Shown: positions 21,165 to 29,378 of the stretch, piece by piece | Layout: every line of letters begins with the position of its first letter | How positions within the stretch are numbered: the first letter of the stretch is position 1 | Assembly: GCA_963826505.1 (NCBI GenBank) | Contig: CAWGXG010000007.1 | Span: 992,001 to 1,056,000, forward strand | Length of the DNA: 64,000 bases | Direction of reading: 5' to 3' | DNA from: CAWGXG01 sp963826505 | GTDB lineage: Bacteria > Chloroflexota > Anaerolineae > Aggregatilineales > Aggregatilineaceae | The notes under the pieces: model-generated | Told to the model about the DNA's origin: nothing | The model's database searches: none | The model's input: only the letters and a program-made list of their open reading frames with translations | Translations under genes and position numbers: made by a program

Positions 21165-22232
21165 CTAACCCGGCGCGTCCTGCGCGGGCCATTGTTCGCC
21201 GTCACGCCACTTCAGCGCTCCGCAACTCGCCCGGACTTCCAGGCTGCCGGGCACCGCGATCGACGGTGCAAAGCGCGTTGTTTCCGGAAGCAGTTGGTCG
21301 ATCAGCAGGTGGGCGGCTTTCTGCCCCATGACGTTGAGCGGAATTGCGAATGAGGTCAGCGCGGGGTAGAGCAGCCGCGCGAAGCGCCGGTCATCATAGC
21401 CGACCAGCGCCAGGTCGTGTGGCACGCGCAGTCCGCGCTGCATGGCGGCGTGGATGCTGCCCGATGCCATGTGATCGTTGGCGACGAAGATCGCGCGGAT
21501 TTCCGGGTGCCGGTTGAGCAGCGCCGTGGTGGCTTCGATGCCGCTTTCCATCGTCCAGTGGCCTTGCGTCACCAGATCGGGATCGAAGGGCAGACCGTAA
21601 TCTTCCAGGGCTTGCCGGTAGCCTTGCAGGCGTTCGTTGGCTGCTTCCCAGTCGTCCGGCCCGCGAATATGCCCCACCGGGCGGTGACCCAGGTCGAGCA
21701 GGTGGCGCGTGGCTTCGTACCCGGCGCGCACGTGATCGACTGCCACGCAGTTTTGGCCGCGCAACCCGTTGCGCAAATTGACAAAAATGCTGGGCGGCGC
21801 TTCTTCGGCGTTGAGGATATCGTCCTGGCTCGCCCACCGGTCGATGAAAATCAGCCCGTCGACGTGATGCTGGTCGAAGCGATCCAGCAAGTGGGCTTCC
21901 TGGCGCGGCTTATGCTGTGTGTCGCCAATCAAGATGCCATAGCCGCGCTGCGTCGCCACGTTTTGAATGCCACGCGCCACGCGCAGTGACAGCTCGTCCG
22001 TAATCCACCCCAAAATGACGCCAATGGTCATCGTGCGATTGGTACGCAGCGCGCGGGCCAACAGGCTCGGTGCATAACCCAGTTCTTCGGCGGCTTTCAA
22101 GACTTTGTGGCGTGTGCTGGCCCGAAAGGCGTTGGCTTCCTCCGGTGATCCGCGCAAGATCTGAGAGACGGCGGCCTGGGACACACCGGCCCGTTGTGCC
22201 ACATCAGCCTGGGTAACACGTCGTTTGGTCAT
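21165..22232 (-). CDS. LacI-family transcriptional regulator
   Basis: 355 residues. The N-terminal helix-turn-helix reads VTQADVAQRAGVSQAAVSQILRG, with the hinge helix at APSLLARALRTNRT. A periplasmic-binding-protein-like effector domain follows (TIGVILGWITDELSLRVARGIQ ... DGLIFIDRW ... IFVANDHMASGSIHAAM). It is divergent from the carbohydrate ABC transporter operon and is its likely repressor, with the transported sugar or a derivative as inducer. A CTTTCGAAAG palindrome lies 31 bases upstream of its start. Confidence 0.92.
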   Translation of the reverse strand: MTKRRVTQADVAQRAGVSQAAVSQILRGSPEEANAFRASTRHKVLKAAEELGYAPSLLARALRTNRTMTIGVILGWITDELSLRVARGIQNVATQRGYGILIGDTQHKPRQEAHLLDRFDQHHVDGLIFIDRWASQDDILNAEEAPPSIFVNLRNGLRGQNCVAVDHVRAGYEATRHLLDLGHRPVGHIRGPDDWEAANERLQGYRQALEDYGLPFDPDLVTQGHWTMESGIEATTALLNRHPEIRAIFVANDHMASGSIHAAMQRGLRVPHDLALVGYDDRRFARLLYPALTSFAIPLNVMGQKAAHLLIDQLLPETTRFAPSIAVPGSLEVRASCGALKWRDGEQWPAQDAPG

Positions 22233-22263
22233 GAGATCTCTGGATGATTCAAAACAGTAGATA

Positions 22264-22331
22264 CTTTCGAAAGGGTTTGGATTGCCATCAATTTATTCGT
22301 ATTAAAACATCTTGACAAGGCATATGTCAAG
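22264..22331 (-). promoter_or_regulatory. lacI-type gene promoter with candidate operators
   Basis: On the minus strand TTGTCA (22318-22313) and TAAATT (22295-22290) are 17 bases apart. The perfect palindrome CTTTCGAAAG (22264-22273) lies just downstream of the expected start and has the CG centre typical of LacI-family operators. A second inverted repeat, CTTGACA-7 nt-TGTCAAG (22311-22331), covers the -35 box. This suggests autoregulation. The 439-base gap 22233-22671 also holds the transporter promoter; otherwise it is AT-rich and empty. Confidence 0.6.
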
Positions 22332-22478
22332 AACTTGATGCCTTTACGAGAACATTATCGCTATAGGCGCGGCTGATTGCCTGCGTCAAATGGCGACCAG
22401 ATGCGCCAGACTCTTTACCTACAAATCAAATTGGTTCAATAGTTATATACGTTTATGGACATATGCGCTGTACAACAC

Positions 22479-22507
22479 TTGACTTGTGTTGAAAAGACAT
22501 GTTATAT
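22479..22507 (+). promoter_or_regulatory. Promoter of the carbohydrate ABC transporter operon
   Basis: TTGACT (22479-22484) and TTATAT (22502-22507) are 17 bases apart. Transcription from about 22514 leaves a ~158-base leader before ATG 22672. I did not find a copy of the CTTTCGAAAG palindrome at this promoter. Confidence 0.7.
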
Positions 22508-22671
22508 TGAGGCTTAAGGTGATTTATACGTAATAACTTGTCTACACAACACCTTCCAACGTGATAAGAGTGTCCCAGGAGGGAGAACGATCCGAACCAT
22601 TTCCCAAGACAAACCCACATTTACCACCGCAGGAATTCGTTCCGTTTTTTGTGTTGTTCAAGGAGGAAGTA

Positions 22672-23988
22672 ATGTTTCGTAAGCTTTCGTTGGCGGTAGC
22701 GACAGTTCTGGTGCTCAGCGCCATGCTTCTGGCGTTCGCCGGTCATAGTCAAGCTCAAGAGCAGATCAACCTGCGTCTGGCGACCGCGGATGATGAAAAC
22801 GCCGCCAAAGTGACTCAGGTTGTTCTTGACGGCTTCATGGAAAAATACCCCAATATCAGCGTTGTCAATGAACCCTATGGGGATGAGGGCTGGGTCAAGC
22901 TGCTAACCCAGGTGACGGCCGGCACCGCTGCGGATGTCGTGATGGTGGACTCCGGTTACCTTGGGGCCACTAAAGACTATTTGATGCCGCTGGATGACTT
23001 CATTGCCGATCCCGAAGTGGGCATCAACCTGGATGATTACTATCCCAACATTCTGGGGGTTGGGCAGGCCGATGGCCACCAATACCTGATGAACAAAGAC
23101 TACGCGACCACCGTCAGCATCGTCAACGTGGGGATGCTGGAAGCTGCTGGCCTTGAGGTTCCGCAGGATGGTTGGACCTACGACGATTACCTGTATTACG
23201 CTCAATTGATGACGCTGGATGCCAATGGCAACAACGCCCTCAGCCCAGACTTTGATCCCGAAAACATTGTGCAGTACGGCACGCGCACGATGGGCAACTG
23301 GGTGCGCGCGTTCCAGACCGCCATGTTCACGTTTGGCTCGCACACCATCAGCCCGGATGGCACGACGGCTGAAGGCTACATCAACAGCGAACCGATCGTC
23401 GAAGCCTACACCTGGTACCGTGACCTGGTCCACAAGTATCATGTCGCCCCGACGATCGCCGAAACGAACGCCTTCCAGGGCAACCTGATGGGCGATGGTT
23501 TTGTCGCCATGTATCCGTGGTACGGCCCGTGGTACTACCAGTCCTGGACCGAGAACCCCAACCTGTCGTTTGCCGCTGTTCCCCCGCCCGATCGCGCGGA
23601 TGGGTTCCGCGAGAGCACGATCTGCTGGACTGGTTTCGGTATGTTCAAGGGCACCGAGCACCCGGCTGAAGCCTGGCTCCTGCTGCGTGAGTTGGTGACC
23701 GAGCCCGGCCAGAAGGCCTACGGCGGTGGCTACGCGCTTTCGGCCCTGAAGCCTCTCATGGAAGCGACTGGTATGGCCGAGGATCCGTTCTTCGGCGTGT
23801 TCCTGGCCGAGAACGCACACGTCGGGCTGCATGACGATGCGCTCAACCCGCACTACGTCGAATGCATCGAAACGCCTGAAGGCACGCTGCTCGATCTGCT
23901 TTTGGGCGAAGATGGCGCGAACGTCGATCCCAAACCTTACCTGGACGACATCGCCGCCAAGTCGGCGGAATGCCTGGCACAACAGTAA
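22672..23988 (+). CDS. Carbohydrate ABC transporter substrate-binding protein (family 1)
   Basis: 438 residues, MalE-like extracellular solute-binding protein. AAGGAGG stands 5 bases before ATG 22672, an unusually perfect ribosome site. A signal peptide (LAVATVLVLSAMLLAFAGHSQA) precedes the mature start QEQINLRLATADDENAA. Family hallmarks include FMEKYPNISVV, LLTQVTAGTAADVVMVDSGYL and MPLDDFIADPE. No lipobox Cys is present. It delivers a sugar to the two permeases downstream; an ATPase is absent here, so a shared MsmK/UgpC-type ATPase elsewhere is implied. Confidence 0.92.
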   Translation: MFRKLSLAVATVLVLSAMLLAFAGHSQAQEQINLRLATADDENAAKVTQVVLDGFMEKYPNISVVNEPYGDEGWVKLLTQVTAGTAADVVMVDSGYLGATKDYLMPLDDFIADPEVGINLDDYYPNILGVGQADGHQYLMNKDYATTVSIVNVGMLEAAGLEVPQDGWTYDDYLYYAQLMTLDANGNNALSPDFDPENIVQYGTRTMGNWVRAFQTAMFTFGSHTISPDGTTAEGYINSEPIVEAYTWYRDLVHKYHVAPTIAETNAFQGNLMGDGFVAMYPWYGPWYYQSWTENPNLSFAAVPPPDRADGFRESTICWTGFGMFKGTEHPAEAWLLLRELVTEPGQKAYGGGYALSALKPLMEATGMAEDPFFGVFLAENAHVGLHDDALNPHYVECIETPEGTLLDLLLGEDGANVDPKPYLDDIAAKSAECLAQQ

Positions 23989-24025
23989 GCTCGTGACGCT
24001 TTGATCACGCGTAATTCGTGACTTT

Positions 24026-24061
24026 GCTCCCTGGTACGCGACCCCATCCGTGCCAGGGAGC
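24026..24061 (+). other. Intercistronic stem-loop after the binding-protein gene
   Basis: GCTCCCTGG (24026-24034) pairs perfectly with CCAGGGAGC (24053-24061). No T run follows. Such hairpins after binding-protein genes usually protect the upstream mRNA so that more binding protein than permease is made; livJ below has a comparable one. Confidence 0.6.
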
Positions 24062-24148
24062 ATGTGCGATAGACCCTAGTGCGAACCGGCGATGCGCGGG
24101 GAGATGAGCCCACGGCGCGCGCATCGAGATCAGTCTCCAGGAGGTCCC

Positions 24149-25096
24149 ATGTCAATCGCTCAACCAACCACCCCGCCCCCACCTGTCTATTTGCGGTGGC
24201 TGGGCAAAAGCTCGATGGCGCGCCGGGAAGCGTTGACGTTCTACGTGATGATTCTACCGTGGGTGATTGGCTTCCTGTCTTTTATTGCCTATCCCATGGT
24301 GCGCTCATTCTATTTGTCGTTCACCCGTTATAACCTCAAGACGGCCCCGCATTGGATCGGTCTGGACAACTACGTCAAAATGTTTACGAAGGACGACTTA
24401 TTCTGGCAGTCGTTCAAGGTGACGGCGTTTTATGTGCTCGGCAGTGTGCCGATCGGCACTCTTTTCGCGCTAATGGTGGCGATGATCCTGGCGCAGAACC
24501 TGCGCGGGGTGAATTTCTGGCGCACGATCTATTTCATGCCGACCATGGTCAGCGGCGTGGCAATCGCCGTGATGTGGACTTATCTGCTTAATCCGCAGTA
24601 TGGGCTGGTCAACGAAGTGCTCGACCTGATCGGAGTGAAGGGGCCAGGTTGGATCGCCAGCCCGACCTGGGCGCTGCCGTCGCTGGTGATGATGAGCTGG
24701 TGGAGCATTGGCGGCCAGATGGTAATCTACCTGGCCGGGCTGAAAGGCATCCCCAAAGAGCTGTACGAAGCGGCAGAAATCGACGGCGCGGCAGAGTGGG
24801 CCAAGTTCCGCTACGTCACGATCCCGATGCTCAGCCCGACGATATTTTTCAACGTGATATTGGGCCTGATTGGTGCCTTCCAGGTGTTCGAGGGACCGTT
24901 GGTGCTCACCTCCGGCGGTCCGAACAACGCGACCCTGACCTATGTGCTCAACCTGTATAACGAAGCCTTTCGCTTCATCCACTTTGGCTATGCCTCGGCG
25001 CTGGCGTGGTTCCTGTTTGCGGTGATCATGGTGATGACGCTGTTGGTTGTACGTTCGTCGGCTATGTGGGTGTATTACGAAACGGAGGCGAAGTAG
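24149..25096 (+). CDS. Carbohydrate ABC transporter permease, MalF/UgpA-like
   Basis: 315 residues with about six membrane helices. The EAA loop is ELYEAAEIDGAAEWAKFRYVTIPMLSP. The N-terminal hydrophobic run TFYVMILPWVIGFLSFIAYPMVRSFYLSFT is typical of CUT1 permeases. AGGAGG lies 5 bases before ATG 24149. It forms the heterodimeric pore with the next gene product. Confidence 0.92.
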   Translation: MSIAQPTTPPPPVYLRWLGKSSMARREALTFYVMILPWVIGFLSFIAYPMVRSFYLSFTRYNLKTAPHWIGLDNYVKMFTKDDLFWQSFKVTAFYVLGSVPIGTLFALMVAMILAQNLRGVNFWRTIYFMPTMVSGVAIAVMWTYLLNPQYGLVNEVLDLIGVKGPGWIASPTWALPSLVMMSWWSIGGQMVIYLAGLKGIPKELYEAAEIDGAAEWAKFRYVTIPMLSPTIFFNVILGLIGAFQVFEGPLVLTSGGPNNATLTYVLNLYNEAFRFIHFGYASALAWFLFAVIMVMTLLVVRSSAMWVYYETEAK

Positions 25097-25098
25097 CG

Positions 25099-27066
25099 AT
25101 GACGGTCAAACCAGCAGCTTCCTCCGGCACCGACCAGCTTGGGGGTTACCGCCTCCGGAACTCGCCTTTAGGCAAAGCGGGCATGCGGCGCATCCGTTTG
25201 TTCGTCAGCTACATTTTCCTGTTGGCCGGGGCCTGTTTCATGCTCTTCCCGCTGTTGTGGATGCTTTCGGCCAGCTTTAAGCCGGAATGGCAGATTTTCA
25301 CTCGTCCGCCGATTTGGATTCCTCAAGAATGGATTACAGCGCCTGCCGGACAAGAGAATACCGGCATCAACACCTATGTCATCACCAACCAGAATGACCA
25401 GGTCGTGATCCGGTTGGGGCGGCGGCGCTATACCAGTGTGATCAATGTGAGCGACGTGGAAGCCGCGATGCTTTCCGTGCCCGCCGACAGCCTGAGCAGC
25501 GCCAGCACACAGACGGTCAACGGCGTACCGCTCAACGTCCGCCAGTGGAAAAGCCCAGACGGCACGCGCGAAGTCGTCGCCCTGGCCCGCGATGGCGACA
25601 CCAATATGGCCGTGATCCCTGTCGATCAGATCGTGACAGGGCGCGTGCTGCCGCTCACGGTGGTCAATGGCGGCAAGCGTTTGTCGCCGGAAGTCCAAGG
25701 CGTGGCCCTGCAAGGCCGCACCATGGAAGAAAACGGCGCGCCGGTCGACGTGCTGGCATTGGGTCCGGAGTCTGAATTGGTGGTTGTGTCGACGCCTGAA
25801 GTTGCGAGCAGCGCCGAGCTGGTCTTGAAAACAGCCCTCAAAAACAAGACCGCGGTCCCCATTGGCAGCACGGAGCTGGATGTCTATACCCTGGACGGTG
25901 ACAACTCCGGGCGGCAGTATGTGTCGGTCACGGAAGATAGCTGGGACCCCATTTTGGAGCTTCAAACCGTCATCGATTACGCCTATACCGTGCCCAGCAC
26001 CAGTCTGACGGGCGACAAAACCACCTATGAGCTGCGCAATATCACCTACGATCGTTATACGATCACCAAAGATGACGGCACAACGGATGATGTGGTCGTG
26101 CTGCTGGGCGGGTCGAGCGAAGCGATCGTGCTGCCGGTCGCCCAGGCGGGTGACATCCGCCTGGGGCCACTCAGCAAACTGGCGCAGGATCAAGATTCCA
26201 AACGCATCACCGGCGGCGGCATTGTGCGCTTTAAGGAAGGTTTTGACGAATTCGGCAAGTCGATTGACGTGGCGATTGTGGGCGAGCCGGAGGACATGGC
26301 TCTGGTGATCCCGTTGGATGCGATCCCTAACGCGTTTGAGGTCAACGGATCGAAGTTGGATCGCAACACGAAAATCCAACTGCGCACGGAAAATTACCGG
26401 CGCGCGTTCACTGCTCAGATCGGCGGGGCCAACTTCCTGACCTTCTTCAAGAATTCCAGCCTGGTGGTCTTGCTCAACCTGATCGGCAATTTCCTGTCGT
26501 GCACGCTGGTCGCGTATGCCTTCGCGCGGCTGCGCGCGCCCGGCAAGAGTGCGCTGTTTGCGCTGCTGCTGTCGACGATGATGCTGCCTTTCCCGGTGAC
26601 GCTGATCCCGGTCTATGAGATTTTCCGCAATCTGCACATGATCGATACCCTCTACCCGTTGTTTTTGCGGTCATTTTTCGGCAACGCGTTTTTTATCTTC
26701 CTGCTGCGCCAGTTCTTCACGACCATCCCGATCGAACTGGAGGAGGCCGCCCGCATCGACGGGGCCAACCGCTTCCAAATCCTGGCGCGTATCATCCTGC
26801 CGCTGAGCATGCCCGCGATGGCGACGATGGCAATCTTCACGTTCTTGTGGTCGTGGAACGACTTTTTCACGCCCTATGTGTTCCTCAACAGCCCCAGCAA
26901 ATACACGGCCACGCTCGGCTTGAACATGTTCAAGGGGCATTTCACCACCAATTACGAGGTGCTGATGGCCGCCTCGGTGATCGTGATCACGCCGACGATC
27001 CTGCTGTTCTTCTTCTTGCAGCGCTACTTTATTGAAGGTATCCAACTGACAGGGCTGAAGGGCTAG
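25099..27066 (+). CDS. MalG-like permease with ~350-residue extracytoplasmic insert
   Basis: 655 residues, more than twice the usual ~280. Residues ~1-80 give the family N-terminus with helix 1 (SYIFLLAGACFMLFPLLWML) and the ASFKPEWQIF-IPQEWI segment. Residues ~432-655 resume exactly where a normal MalG would (ENYRRAFTAQ, five helices, EAA loop IELEEAARIDGANRFQILAR). Between them lies a hydrophilic, beta-rich block of ~350 residues. It holds at least four related strands: VVALARDGDTNMAVIPVDQI, VDVLALGPESELVVVSTPEV, VVVLLGGSSEAIVLPVAQA and VAIVGEPEDMALVIPLDAI. By topology it must face outwards, next to the binding protein. The frame is intact and codon use matches the neighbours. Confidence 0.9.
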   Translation: MTVKPAASSGTDQLGGYRLRNSPLGKAGMRRIRLFVSYIFLLAGACFMLFPLLWMLSASFKPEWQIFTRPPIWIPQEWITAPAGQENTGINTYVITNQNDQVVIRLGRRRYTSVINVSDVEAAMLSVPADSLSSASTQTVNGVPLNVRQWKSPDGTREVVALARDGDTNMAVIPVDQIVTGRVLPLTVVNGGKRLSPEVQGVALQGRTMEENGAPVDVLALGPESELVVVSTPEVASSAELVLKTALKNKTAVPIGSTELDVYTLDGDNSGRQYVSVTEDSWDPILELQTVIDYAYTVPSTSLTGDKTTYELRNITYDRYTITKDDGTTDDVVVLLGGSSEAIVLPVAQAGDIRLGPLSKLAQDQDSKRITGGGIVRFKEGFDEFGKSIDVAIVGEPEDMALVIPLDAIPNAFEVNGSKLDRNTKIQLRTENYRRAFTAQIGGANFLTFFKNSSLVVLLNLIGNFLSCTLVAYAFARLRAPGKSALFALLLSTMMLPFPVTLIPVYEIFRNLHMIDTLYPLFLRSFFGNAFFIFLLRQFFTTIPIELEEAARIDGANRFQILARIILPLSMPAMATMAIFTFLWSWNDFFTPYVFLNSPSKYTATLGLNMFKGHFTTNYEVLMAASVIVITPTILLFFFLQRYFIEGIQLTGLKG

Positions 27067-27068
27067 GT

Positions 27069-29378
27069 ATGAAGGACAACAGGCCCATACGCGAACCATA
27101 TCGGGCGGCGGGCGCGGTGCTGGCGCTCGCCGCTGTCGGTCTGGCCTACGAGGTCACACTGACGCGGCTGTTTTCGCTCATTTTCCAGTACCATTACGTG
27201 TTTCTGATCGTCTCGCTGGCGGTGTTAGGGCTGGGCATCGGCGCGGGGATCGGGCACACTACCCGCCGCCGTGCCACGCGCCCGGTGCTGGCCGGTGTCG
27301 CGCTGGGTGGGGCAATCCTGCTTGGCCTGACAGCGGTGGTTCTGGCGCGCTTCGATCACGCCAACCGCACGACGTTGGCCGCCGTGATCGCGCTGCTGCC
27401 GTTCCTGGTGCTGGGCTGGCTGAACGCGTCGATCTTCGCGCAGTATGCGGAGCGCGGCGCGCTGATCTACGGCGCGGACCTGCTCGGCGCGGTGATCGGA
27501 CTGGTGGCCGCGCTGGGATTGGTGTGGGCGGTTGGTGCGTTTGGCGCGTTGTTCGTGCTGGCGGGCGTGATGGCGCTGGCGGCGGCGATTCTGGCGTGGC
27601 AGGCTGCGCCGCGCGCTGTGATGATTCTCGCCGTGGCAATCGCGGTAATGGGACCAGTGTTGGGCGCGGCGGGCGCGGTGGAGTTCGATCCGGCCCGGCT
27701 GAAAAATGCCCCGCCCGACAAGACCATGACGCACGTCCTGCAAAACCCAGACGCTGAGGCCAAACTGGTGGAAACGCGCTGGAGTCCGTTCGCGCGCGTG
27801 GACCTGGTGTCCATCGTCGACGAAGCGTTGCGCTACGTCTTCACCGACGCGGGCGCGGGCAGCATGATGATCCGCTACGATCCCGCCGATCCGAGCGGCG
27901 CGGCCTGGCTGCAAGACACCATCGATTATTTCCCATTCGCGATGTCGCCGACGCCGCCCGCCAACGTCCTGATCCTGGGGTCGGGCGCGGGCAAGGACGT
28001 GATCCAGGCTAAATTGGCCGGAGCGGCGCGCATCGTCGCGGTGGAGATCAACCCGACGATGGTCGATCTCACCAACGTCTATCCCGACTACACCGGGGAT
28101 GTATATCACCTGCCGGGTGTGGAAGCCGTCGTCACCGATGGACGCAATTACGTCGAGCGCACCGACGAGCGCTTCGACCTGATCTACCTCAATCTGGTCT
28201 ACAGCCAGGCGGCGACCCCCGGCGCGGCGGCGCTCGCGGAAAACTACATCTTCACGCGCGAAGCCCTGACCGCCTATTGGGACCATTTGTCGGAGGGTGG
28301 GCGGCTGGGCATTGTGACGCACACCGGTCCAGAAGGCATCCGCCTGTTTCTGAACGCGCTCGATATGCTCGAGCACGAGGGCTACACACTGCGCGAGGCG
28401 CTCGACCGCGTCACGCTAACGGCGCGCCAGACCTCCGACCCACAGGCGCGCAACACGATCGTGACCGTGCAGCGCCAGCCCATCGGCGAGGCCGAGGCCG
28501 CCGCGATCAAGGCCGTCATTGACGCGCGCGACAACCTGGGAATGCTTTACATCCCCCACATCGGGGAGGATTTGCTCGGTGGGCTGGCCACCGGCGAGAA
28601 GACGCTCGACCAGTACATCCAGGGCAATCCGGAATTCAACTACTTCACCACGACCGACGACCGCCCGTTCTTCTACAACATCCAGCCCGGTCTGCCGGAC
28701 GCGCTCAATACGCTGCTGCGCGCCGTGCTGATTCTGGGCCTGCTGTACCTGGCGTTCGTCGCGATCATGTGGGATACACATCGCGATTCGATCACGCGCC
28801 GGGGCCTGTGGATCGGCTATTTCGGGTTAATCGGCGCGGCCTTTATGCTGGTCGAAATTCCCATGATCCAGCGCTTCAACTTGCTGCTGGGTGAGCCCGC
28901 TTTGGCGCTGGTCGCGGTGATCGGTGGGCTGCTGCTGGGCGGCGGCTTGGGGAGTCTGGTCAGCGGACGGTTCGCACTGGCGCGGTTGCCGCGCGTGATC
29001 GCGGTCGCGGCGCTGACCACGGGTGTGATCGTGGCGGTGTCGGTCGTCCTCTACCCGCCGCTGATCCAGGCGGCGCTGCCAACTGCGTTGGGCGTGCGCC
29101 TGCTGGTCAGTCTGGTGTTGTTGGCGCCGCTCGGCTTTGCGATGGGGATGGCCTTCCCCAGCGGGATGCGGCTGGTCGATCGAGCCGATCCCAACGGGAT
29201 CGCGGCACATTGGGGCGCGAACGCGGTGGCGTCGACGCTCGGATCGGTGCTGGCGACGGCGCTGGCCATGACGTACGGATTCCATGCGGCGCTGCTGGTG
29301 GGCGCGCTGTTGTACGGATTCGTGGCGCTGCTGGCGTGGGGAGTCTTGGGGAGGTCGTATGCAGTTCCACAGCTTTGA
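27069..29378 (+). CDS. Membrane-embedded spermidine-synthase-like protein
   Basis: 769 residues. Six or seven N-terminal helices (from AGAVLALAAVGLAYEVTLTRL) come first. A cytosolic Rossmann domain of the spermidine synthase/methyltransferase type follows (~residues 290-450): NVLILGSGAGKDVIQAKLAGA, RIVAVEINPTMVDL, VVTDGRNYVERTDERFDLIYL. A second membrane block ends the protein. Such fusions are widespread but biochemically uncharacterised, and the usual polyamine-site residues are not all evident. It starts 2 bases after the permease stop, so it is in the sugar operon. Confidence 0.78.
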   Translation: MKDNRPIREPYRAAGAVLALAAVGLAYEVTLTRLFSLIFQYHYVFLIVSLAVLGLGIGAGIGHTTRRRATRPVLAGVALGGAILLGLTAVVLARFDHANRTTLAAVIALLPFLVLGWLNASIFAQYAERGALIYGADLLGAVIGLVAALGLVWAVGAFGALFVLAGVMALAAAILAWQAAPRAVMILAVAIAVMGPVLGAAGAVEFDPARLKNAPPDKTMTHVLQNPDAEAKLVETRWSPFARVDLVSIVDEALRYVFTDAGAGSMMIRYDPADPSGAAWLQDTIDYFPFAMSPTPPANVLILGSGAGKDVIQAKLAGAARIVAVEINPTMVDLTNVYPDYTGDVYHLPGVEAVVTDGRNYVERTDERFDLIYLNLVYSQAATPGAAALAENYIFTREALTAYWDHLSEGGRLGIVTHTGPEGIRLFLNALDMLEHEGYTLREALDRVTLTARQTSDPQARNTIVTVQRQPIGEAEAAAIKAVIDARDNLGMLYIPHIGEDLLGGLATGEKTLDQYIQGNPEFNYFTTTDDRPFFYNIQPGLPDALNTLLRAVLILGLLYLAFVAIMWDTHRDSITRRGLWIGYFGLIGAAFMLVEIPMIQRFNLLLGEPALALVAVIGGLLLGGGLGSLVSGRFALARLPRVIAVAALTTGVIVAVSVVLYPPLIQAALPTALGVRLLVSLVLLAPLGFAMGMAFPSGMRLVDRADPNGIAAHWGANAVASTLGSVLATALAMTYGFHAALLVGALLYGFVALLAWGVLGRSYAVPQL

